Positions 16,271 through 22,744 of a stretch of DNA of 33,295 bases are shown in pieces. The stretch comes from Actinomycetes bacterium (GTDB taxonomy: Bacteria; Actinomycetota; Acidimicrobiia; Acidimicrobiales; JAJZJN01). The notes below the pieces were generated by a model. That model worked only from the letters and a program-made list of their open reading frames with translations. It searched no databases and was not told the DNA's origin. How positions within the stretch are numbered: position 1 is the stretch's first letter; each line of letters opens with the position of its first letter. Where the stretch lies: positions 1-33,295 of the forward strand of contig JAJZJN010000011.1 of the NCBI GenBank assembly GCA_021851165.1. Reading direction: 5' to 3'. The position numbers and the translations under genes are program-made.

Positions 16271-18220
16271 CTATGGCGCCAGCCCAGCGACGTGCTCGCG
16301 TCCCGGTGTCGGAGCGAAGAACGCCTCAGCCATAGGCCCCGACCAGCGGGGGTCTGTCTTTCCTGTCTCGTAGCACTGCTCCAGATGTGCCATCCATGCC
16401 AGGCTCTCATCCAGTCCTCCTGGCCGATTGCGGGCCAGCCACAGATCGCGATGGGTCTCCTTCACTCGTCCGAGGAGTTGTCTCAGATGCGCACGGGTGC
16501 TCGCGGATACCGACTCCAAGGTGCCGTCGCCGTCGAGCCGAGCCCGGGCATCCTCGCAGCAAAGCGAGACGAGGTCGGCCCCTGTCTTCAGCTCCTCCAC
16601 CACGAGCCCACCACCGGCGCGGCGAGGAATTGCCGATGCCGCACGGCGCACCTCGCTGTCGATGCCGGCTTCCACCGCCAAGAGATGATCCGCCGTGAGT
16701 CCTTGGGTGAGCGCCATGCCGACGGGGAGCTGGGGGAAGTAGAAGTTCATCACAAGTGTCGACATGTTGGGGAAGCGCAGTGGCACGCTTGAGTAAACGT
16801 CGCCGAGAGCGATCAGGCTGCGTGACAGGTTCCTCGTTGGATCATCGAAACCGTGCAGGTCCAGCGCTGTAACCAGCCACTCCCTCTCCGCTGCCTGGCT
16901 GTCGCCAAGCGGGCCGGTACCGGCCGACCACGCGCGGGCGGCGCCGTAGGCGAAACCAGGCTCCGACACCGGCTGGTACTGGATATGGCCGAAGTCCCCC
17001 CAGTCGGTGAGGAGGTAGCCGGTGGCTCCGTGAGCAATTCCCTGATCGGCGGCCTCGGCACAGTTGGCCATCATGTTCGTGGTCCTTCCCAAGATCGACA
17101 GCCAGCTGGAGGTTCCCGGGCATACCCATGCCTGGTGCCCAGCGTGCCTCAGCGCGTCAAGCCGCTCGGCGAAGGGATGACCGGCGTCGTAACCCCATTC
17201 GCACACAGTCACGCGCTCTGGCAGCTCATGGAGCACGTCGGGGTGGAGCGCCAAGACGTCACCCCACACCAGCATCTCGTGGCCGGCGAGCTCAGGCAGG
17301 CTCCGAAGGCTCTGGAGCCAGGTGACATAGTCGTCGACCCGACCGGGGGGAAGCTCCCATGGCTCGTCCAGGCCGACGTGGACCCTCGGGCTTGTGAAAT
17401 GGGGGAGTAGCTCGCCGAGAAGCTCCCTCACCAGGTCCATGGAGCCGTGCCTGGTGGGATCGACGGTGCTCGGTGGCCGCCTCAGGCCGAATGGGTCATC
17501 GAAGCCTTCCGGCTGCAACGCCAGATCGCGGTAGCGAGAGTGAACGAGCCAGCGCTCCATGTGGCCGAGGCAATTCTGGTTCGCCACCAGCTCCACGAAG
17601 CGCTTGGCGCAGTAGGCGTCGAGTGCCTCTATCTCCTCGGCGCTGAACGGGCTCGAATCTCGCCAGACCTCACTGTGGTTCTTATAGGAGAAGGAATGCT
17701 CGGTGTACAACTGGAGCTGGTTGAACTTCCACGATGCCAGCCTGTCCACGAGATCGTAGACGGTTTCCATGGTGGGTACCTTGCAGCGCGATACGTCAAG
17801 CATTACTCCCCGTAGCGCGAAATCCGGCCAGTCTTCGATATCGCATGCCGGGAGCAGCTGGGCACTGAGGTCATCCTCGCCTGGGCAGGCACGTGAGCGG
17901 GCACCACCGCCAGCATCGTCGGCGCGCCTGGCGGGCTGGTCGTGCCTCCTGGCCCGGATGCCGTGGCGGAGCTGATCGAGCGTGGTGTTCGCATAGAAGG
18001 CGCCGGCCATATCGGCAGCCTCGATGAATATGCCGGAATCTCCCAACCGCAGCCGGTATCCCTGTGCTGGCAGAGACCTGTCGATACTGACCCGTGGAGC
18101 GGTGTCGTGCACCATGCCCGTGTGCATGGTTACCCGCTTGGGTGGCGGGAGCAGTGGGGGCAGGGAGCGCCGTCCTCCCGGTGCCCCGGGCATCCCACCC
18201 TGACTCATCTGGCTTGTCAC
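16271..18220 (-). CDS. GH20-family beta-N-acetylhexosaminidase, HexD-like
   Basis: A 649-residue glycosidase. Residues about 40-130 resemble the small GH20b-like domain (FYANTTLDQLRHGI). The catalytic barrel starts at LRGVMLDVSR near 137 and includes LYTEHSFSYKNHSEVW, ELVANQNCLGHMERWL and the catalytic Asp285-Glu286 pair in HVGLDEPWEL. The pattern (early acidic-aromatic strand, GHM, then DE) resembles the hexosaminidase D branch. No signal peptide is evident; the N-terminus is Pro/Gly-rich and charged, which suggests a cytoplasmic substrate. Its GTG start overlaps the WS/DGAT stop (GTGA), so it is translationally coupled to a lipid acyltransferase, an unusual pairing. Asp-Glu supports substrate-assisted hydrolysis of N-acetylhexosamines, but the actual substrate is uncertain. 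Confidence 0.85.
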   Translation of the reverse strand: MTSQMSQGGMPGAPGGRRSLPPLLPPPKRVTMHTGMVHDTAPRVSIDRSLPAQGYRLRLGDSGIFIEAADMAGAFYANTTLDQLRHGIRARRHDQPARRADDAGGGARSRACPGEDDLSAQLLPACDIEDWPDFALRGVMLDVSRCKVPTMETVYDLVDRLASWKFNQLQLYTEHSFSYKNHSEVWRDSSPFSAEEIEALDAYCAKRFVELVANQNCLGHMERWLVHSRYRDLALQPEGFDDPFGLRRPPSTVDPTRHGSMDLVRELLGELLPHFTSPRVHVGLDEPWELPPGRVDDYVTWLQSLRSLPELAGHEMLVWGDVLALHPDVLHELPERVTVCEWGYDAGHPFAERLDALRHAGHQAWVCPGTSSWLSILGRTTNMMANCAEAADQGIAHGATGYLLTDWGDFGHIQYQPVSEPGFAYGAARAWSAGTGPLGDSQAAEREWLVTALDLHGFDDPTRNLSRSLIALGDVYSSVPLRFPNMSTLVMNFYFPQLPVGMALTQGLTADHLLAVEAGIDSEVRRAASAIPRRAGGGLVVEELKTGADLVSLCCEDARARLDGDGTLESVSASTRAHLRQLLGRVKETHRDLWLARNRPGGLDESLAWMAHLEQCYETGKTDPRWSGPMAEAFFAPTPGREHVAGLAP

Positions 18221-19713
18221 GTTCTTGCTGGCCGGGATGACGCCCGTGCCCCGGTCTTACGCGAACGCCCCCTAGGGGGTGGGCCAGGAGCGATGCCTGC
18301 CAGCGTGGCTGGCCCGAGACCAGCTGCCTGCATCAGCTCGTCGAGTGCCGTCGGTATGCCAGAGGCTATGTCGCCCACGCCGGGCAGAGCGTCCGGGCAG
18401 GCCATGATCCCCCAGTTGAGCACGCCTCTGTAACTCATGACCGTGATGTTGAGGCCCGCGCCGTCCATGATCGGGCCCAATGGGAACCCGGCCACCATCT
18501 CGGCCCCCCCGAAGTAAAGCGGGAAGTCCGGGCCCGGGACGTTGGAGACTATCAAGGTGTATATGGGGCGGTGGTGCTCGGCCAGCTTCAAGCGCGTGTA
18601 GGCGCGCACTGCTGCGGAGAACAGGTTCGGCGTGGCGTGCTCCGCCCAATCCTGGAGTACGTCAGCCCCAAGGGCCTGGTGCTCCTGCTTGGCGTCCTTG
18701 GTGCTGTCATGGATGGCCGCCAGGCGCTCGAGCGGGTCTGCTATGTGGCTTGGCAGGGCCACCCACATCGCAGAGATCTTATTGGAGCCCGGCACCTGAT
18801 GCGTAGAGGGCTGAACAGATACCGGCACCGTAGCAACCAGAGGCTGATCGGGAAGCTCATTGCCGACGAGCAGGAACTGCCTTAGCGCTCCGGCGCATAC
18901 TGCGAGAACCACGTCGTTCACCGTGGTGCCCATCGCCCGCTTGAGGCGCTTGGCGTCATCGAGGCTCGTCGATGCGAAGACCACCTTCCGGCGCCCTGTG
19001 ATCGAGGCATTGATGGAGGTCCGGGGCGCAGTGAGGGGCAGGGCAGCCCTTCCGGCGCCAGGTCCCTGGCGGATACGCCGGACATCGAGCACCGCCCGCC
19101 CCGTTCGCCACGCGAGCTTCGTGACCTCGACCGGGCGCACGAGGCGTGCGGCGAGTGCCTGGGTCACCAGGGCCATGCCTGACGGGACAGCACCATCGGT
19201 GTCGGGTGGTGATACCGGCTTGCGTGGGGGAGGGTCAGGTTCGAGGTCGAACAACTCAGTGAGCAACTCTGCGCCCGAGACCCCGTCGATCGTTGCGTGA
19301 TGGATCTTGGTGATCAGGGCAATGTTGCCGCCCTCGAGGCCTTCTACCACGTACATCTCCCACAGCGGCTTCGAGCGGTCGAGCTGGCGGCTACAGATGT
19401 CCCCTACCATCTCCGCGAGCTGGGCAAGGTTGCCGGGCACTGGCAGGGCCACCCTCCGCAAGTGGTATGTGATGTCGAATGCCGGGTCGTCCACCCAGTA
19501 AGGATGACCAAGCCGGAAGGGAACTTCGACTAGCTTCCTGCGGAACACCGGAGCGAGCGACAACCGGCTTGATACGAGGTCCCGGACCTTGTCGAATGAA
19601 TAGCCGCCCGAGACGGTCGAGGGGTCGAACACCGCTGCCATGGAAACATGCATGTGAAGGATCGGCGTCTCGAGGTACAAGAAGCTGGCATCGAGCCCGC
19701 TCAGTCGTTTCAT
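18217..19713 (-). CDS. Wax ester synthase / diacylglycerol acyltransferase (WS/DGAT)
   Basis: A bacterial O-acyltransferase that joins acyl-CoA to alcohols or diacylglycerol to make storage wax esters or triacylglycerol. The 498-residue length is normal. The N-terminal LSGLDASFLYLETP and the active-site HHATIDG (His138, His139, Asp143) are characteristic, as are SVSVQPSTHQVPGSNKISAM-like text near residue 295 and NVPGPDFPLYFGGA near 400. The start is ATG 19713, where the conserved N-terminus begins; the ORF track's 110-residue extension overlaps the divergent esterase gene and is rejected. The product ends in a basic, Arg/Pro-rich tail. It is followed by GH20 with a 4-nt overlap and diverges from an esterase, a neighbourhood suggesting lipid-ester synthesis and turnover. 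Confidence 0.95.
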   Translation of the reverse strand: MKRLSGLDASFLYLETPILHMHVSMAAVFDPSTVSGGYSFDKVRDLVSSRLSLAPVFRRKLVEVPFRLGHPYWVDDPAFDITYHLRRVALPVPGNLAQLAEMVGDICSRQLDRSKPLWEMYVVEGLEGGNIALITKIHHATIDGVSGAELLTELFDLEPDPPPRKPVSPPDTDGAVPSGMALVTQALAARLVRPVEVTKLAWRTGRAVLDVRRIRQGPGAGRAALPLTAPRTSINASITGRRKVVFASTSLDDAKRLKRAMGTTVNDVVLAVCAGALRQFLLVGNELPDQPLVATVPVSVQPSTHQVPGSNKISAMWVALPSHIADPLERLAAIHDSTKDAKQEHQALGADVLQDWAEHATPNLFSAAVRAYTRLKLAEHHRPIYTLIVSNVPGPDFPLYFGGAEMVAGFPLGPIMDGAGLNITVMSYRGVLNWGIMACPDALPGVGDIASGIPTALDELMQAAGLGPATLAGIAPGPPPRGRSRKTGARASSRPART

Positions 19714-19770
19714 CGACGCCTCACCGCCGGGGTGTTTCCAGCCGGGGCCACGTTGAGCGAGGATGGGCAC

Positions 19771-21021
19771 ATGCCCTGGGTGTTCATGGCGGTGGCTCTC
19801 GTCGGTCTGGTCTTCGTGCTCAATGCCTACGTCCCCCCTCGCCTCGAGGCGATTGCCGTTCCGAGCTTCTTCGCCGGCTGGGTTACCGGCGAGCTCCCTG
19901 TGCAGCACATAGTCTGGCAGGTGGGTGCGACGGTCGCCTTCGGACTGCTGGGGGCATTCCGCTCGTGGCCTGGCTGGGTGGGCTGTGGTGCCGCCGTGGT
20001 GGGATGGGCGGGCTTGGCGGGGCTTGCTGTGGCCGGCAAGCATTCGGCTACGATCATCGCGGCTGCCGAGGAGCCGGGAGAGGCTGTAACCGGCGAGTCC
20101 AGGAGGGGGGAGACGCCCTCACCGAACAGCGGGTCAGAGACTATGTGGCACTGGCCCCGTCTGGCCTTCCCGCTGCCCGTCAGGCCTTCGGAGATCGAGA
20201 TGACGGCCGGGATCGACTATGCAGGCGACGGGATGGCACGGCACCGGCTTGACGTTCTGCACCGACGTGACATGTCGCTGCCGGGTCCGGTCCTGATCTA
20301 TGTCCACGGTGGAGCCTGGATCATGGGAAACAAGAGGCAGCAGGGGCTCCCCATGCTTTACGAGATGGCGCGGAGGGGATGGGTGTGCGTGAAGATCAAC
20401 TACCGACTGAGTCCCAGGGCCACCTGGCCTGATCACATAGTCGACTGCAAGCGCGCCGTGTCGTGGGTTCGGGCCAATGTGGCGGCTTACGGGGGTGATC
20501 CTCGCTTTGTGGCCATTAGCGGCGGATCGGCCGGAGGGCAGCTGTGCTCGCTCGTGGCTCTCACGTCCGGGGACCCCTTGTTCCAGCCGGGCTTCGAGCA
20601 CGATGACGCCTCTGTCGACGCATGTGTCGCGCTTTACGGCGTGTACGACATGACGGGGTACGCCGCGACGTCTTACAGCCGAGAGCTGGTGCGGCTTCTG
20701 GAGAAGATCGTGTTCAAGTCCCGGCTAGCAGACAATCCAGTGCTGTTCGAACGGGCCTCGCCGGTGAAGCGAGTGACAGCAGGCGCACCGCCGTTCTATG
20801 TCGTCCACGGGGCTAACGACACCCTGGTTCCCGTCATCGAGGCCAGGCGGTTCGTCGCACAACTGCGGGCGGTGTCAGGCTCTTCCGTGACTTACGTCGA
20901 GCTTCCCCTGGCCCAGCATGCTTTTGACGTTCTCCCTTCCATGCGGTGCGCCAACGTGGTGGCCGGCGTGACGAGGTTCCTGGAGCGGACCAGGCAGAGT
21001 TGCAGCTCCCGGAGTGCTTGA
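19771..21021 (+). CDS. HSL-type alpha/beta-hydrolase (esterase) with N-terminal membrane segments
   Basis: A 416-residue esterase/lipase. About three hydrophobic segments occupy residues 1-100 (starting MPWVFMAVALVGLVFVLNAY), then a linker and the catalytic domain. The oxyanion motif HGGAW is at 179-183, the nucleophile Ser253 is in ISGGSAGGQ, the acid Asp is in VVHGANDTLVPV and the His is in LAQHAFDVL. ATG 19771 follows GCGAGGATGG, a weak ribosome site; the longer ORF from 19648 runs into the WS/DGAT start. It diverges from WS/DGAT with 57 nt between starts and may hydrolyse the acyltransferase's products, or another short-chain ester. Its last 147 nt overlap, antisense, the anti-sigma-like gene. 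Confidence 0.88.
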   Translation: MPWVFMAVALVGLVFVLNAYVPPRLEAIAVPSFFAGWVTGELPVQHIVWQVGATVAFGLLGAFRSWPGWVGCGAAVVGWAGLAGLAVAGKHSATIIAAAEEPGEAVTGESRRGETPSPNSGSETMWHWPRLAFPLPVRPSEIEMTAGIDYAGDGMARHRLDVLHRRDMSLPGPVLIYVHGGAWIMGNKRQQGLPMLYEMARRGWVCVKINYRLSPRATWPDHIVDCKRAVSWVRANVAAYGGDPRFVAISGGSAGGQLCSLVALTSGDPLFQPGFEHDDASVDACVALYGVYDMTGYAATSYSRELVRLLEKIVFKSRLADNPVLFERASPVKRVTAGAPPFYVVHGANDTLVPVIEARRFVAQLRAVSGSSVTYVELPLAQHAFDVLPSMRCANVVAGVTRFLERTRQSCSSRSA

Positions 21022-21936
21022 CGATCCGTCGGACGCACCAGGGGCAGGGCTGGACGCACCAGGGGCAGGGCTGGACGCACCAGGGGCAGGGCTGGGTGAT
21101 GAGCCGACAATGGTCGGAGGCAGCAGGCCTGTGATGGCACCCAGCGCATTTCCGGCGGTGCTCGTAACTGCCTTGATAGTGCTCGTAATGGCGGCGCTAG
21201 AAATTGATTGCGAATTGGAAGGTATTGCCGTCTGTGGCACCCGCGTTGGCTGCGTCGAAGACGTGTAGCCGGTGCCGGCCTGTGTGCCGGCCACGGGTGT
21301 GGCCGTCGATGCCTGGGGGGCGGAGGTCTCCGGGAGGTGATGCCGGGCTACCGCCGTCGCTTGGGCCCCATCCATCGCTTCCCTGGCTGTTCGGTTTCCA
21401 GTCGGATGGGGGAATACCGCGTGAGTCGACGTCCTGTCGGTGCCTGTGGGCAGGCCGAGGTCTGACGCGATCTGGCGAATTGGCACGGGGAGCTTCACCA
21501 ACCCGGATGCGGCCACGGCCGTCGTGCCTGTCAGCGCGAGCAGTGCCGCGGTGGCGAGGGAGCCGACAGCGTAAGGCAATCCTCTTCTCCTCGGTCGGCG
21601 CCCGACTGGCAGCGTCGTTATCGCCCCGGCCACTTCGTTCTCGCTGCTGCCGGCTGACTGGCGAGCCAGGACCCGCCGCTCCAGCGCGACGAGCTCGGCG
21701 TAGCCTGGTGCGAGATCAACGAGCGCTGGTGGCGACAGAGCATGTCTCAGAGTGTCCAGCACGGGCATGTCCGAGAGCTCGTCGAGACCCGCCAGCCAAT
21801 CTGCCGCGAGGAGCAGCTCTATGTCGTCGAGCAGGTCACAGGCAGACAGCTTCTCGGTGAGGGTCGTAGGCCGCCGATACGTCGGATGTTCTGGACGAGA
21901 CGCCGGGGGTGGTGGGTTTCGCGGCGGCTCACGCAT
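20875..21936 (-). CDS. Anti-sigma-like single-pass membrane protein with Ser/Pro/Ala-rich C-terminus
   Basis: The start at ATG 21936 overlaps the sigma-factor stop by 8 nt (ATGCGTGA), so the two are coupled, as is usual for an ECF sigma factor and its regulator. The 353-residue product has a cytoplasmic N-terminal domain of about 115 residues (TEKLSACDLLDDIELLLAADWL), a basic stop (GRRPRRRG), one membrane helix (YAVGSLATAALLALTGTTAVAA), and a long outside region. Just after the helix, LPVPIRQIASDLGLP resembles the conserved segment of actinobacterial sigma-linked membrane proteins. No zinc-binding His-Cys-Cys motif was seen. The outer part is low complexity and includes three identical SPAPGAS repeats. 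The final 48 codons overlap the esterase gene antisense. Anti-sigma function is inferred from position and topology. Confidence 0.72.
   Translation of the reverse strand: MREPPRNPPPPASRPEHPTYRRPTTLTEKLSACDLLDDIELLLAADWLAGLDELSDMPVLDTLRHALSPPALVDLAPGYAELVALERRVLARQSAGSSENEVAGAITTLPVGRRPRRRGLPYAVGSLATAALLALTGTTAVAASGLVKLPVPIRQIASDLGLPTGTDRTSTHAVFPHPTGNRTAREAMDGAQATAVARHHLPETSAPQASTATPVAGTQAGTGYTSSTQPTRVPQTAIPSNSQSISSAAITSTIKAVTSTAGNALGAITGLLPPTIVGSSPSPAPGASSPAPGASSPAPGASDGSSSTPGAATLPGPLQEPRHAGHHVGAPHGRENVKSMLGQGKLDVSHGRA
21031..21093. repeat. Perfect 21-bp tandem repeat, three copies
   Basis: GGACGCACCAGGGGCAGGGCT occurs three times without a mismatch. On the - strand it encodes repeated Ser-Pro-Ala-Pro-Gly-Ala-Ser in the anti-sigma-like protein. 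It begins 9 nt after the esterase stop codon. Perfect identity suggests recent expansion or active homogenisation, so copy number may vary among strains. Confidence 0.95.
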
Positions 21937-22561
21937 GGTGACCCTCCAATGCGAAGGTCCGGAGCCTGCCAAGAGCGCGCATCTGCGCCATTCGGACGGT
22001 ACTCGGCTTCTTGCCTAGGGCCTCGGCTACTTCGTCGGAGCTCAGTCCCGCGACCACCCGTAGCTCGAGCACCTCCTGCTCGTCTGGATCGAGCCGCCTG
22101 AAGGCCTGGCGTACGCGCCAGACCTCTTCGTCGGCGAGCAGGGCGGCGTCGGGGGCCGGATCGTGGCTTGGCAGCTCGACCGGCATCTCGTCGAGAGACT
22201 GGTCGGCATGTCTATAGCGCGCGTGCAGGCAGTCGGCTACCACATTGCGGCATATCCCGAACAGCCATGGCGTGAAAGCACCGTCCCCGGCGCTGAACCT
22301 GTTGATGCCGGCCACAGCCCTTGCCATGGTCTCGGCGACGGCTTCCCTGGCATCATCGGTATTGCCCAGCCGGTGGTATGCATATCGGATGAGCCTGGGA
22401 TAGGAGTGCCGGTACAGCGAGCTCCAGCAGGCTGTATCCCCGCGTCTGGCTCCGTCGACCAGGTTGGTCGATACGCCGGTGTCGTATGCCGTCTCCACTG
22501 GAGCATCCCGCCGGCGCCGCTCTTCTAGTCCCACGATGGTCCTCACTGCGACCCCTCTCAC
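21929..22561 (-). CDS. ECF-type RNA polymerase sigma factor
   Basis: A 210-residue group 4 sigma factor. Region 2 runs from LYRHSYPRLIRYAYHRLGN near residue 49 through FTPWLFGICRNVVADCLHARYR, and region 4 is LDPDEQEVLELRVVAGLSSDEVAEALGKKPSTVRMAQMRALGRLR, with a helix-turn-helix. There is no region 1.1 or 3. The first residues are uncertain: GTG codons at 22561 and 22546 both precede the conserved part. The gene is immediately followed by an overlapping membrane protein that probably restrains it, suggesting a response to an envelope or extracellular signal. The upstream 183-nt gap contains an A/T-rich inverted repeat. Target genes cannot be told from this window. Confidence 0.93.
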   Translation of the reverse strand: MRGVAVRTIVGLEERRRRDAPVETAYDTGVSTNLVDGARRGDTACWSSLYRHSYPRLIRYAYHRLGNTDDAREAVAETMARAVAGINRFSAGDGAFTPWLFGICRNVVADCLHARYRHADQSLDEMPVELPSHDPAPDAALLADEEVWRVRQAFRRLDPDEQEVLELRVVAGLSSDEVAEALGKKPSTVRMAQMRALGRLRTFALEGHHA

Positions 22562-22606
22562 TTGTCACCACTGGAAGCGGTAACGGAGCTACCCAGAGCG
22601 TCTTGC

Positions 22607-22630
22607 GAAATAAATCACTTAAAAAAGTGA
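22607..22630 (-). terminator. A/T-rich inverted repeat between valS and the sigma gene
   Basis: On the - strand the perfect arms TCACTT and AAGTGA flank a T4 loop and are followed by TTTATTTC. The stem can extend by a G-T and an A-T pair. It lies about 120 nt past the valS stop and upstream of the sigma-factor start. It could be a weak intrinsic terminator of valS or an operator for the sigma gene. Being A/T-rich, it stands out in this high-GC window. Confidence 0.4.
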
Positions 22631-22744
22631 CTTACTCACGCTCTGCGCGAAAAACACGGAGTGCGCGCGTGGAATGGTTGACCCGTCCGGGCAAGACGCC
22701 GGGGGGCGAGTCCGGAGGATGCCCTGGCGGCAGCCTGCGGTCGA

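Noticed and set aside
19714-20043. 110-residue N-terminal extension of the WS/DGAT ORF
   Set aside because: The conserved family N-terminus MKRLSGLDASFLYLETP begins at 19713, and the extension overlaps the divergent esterase gene.
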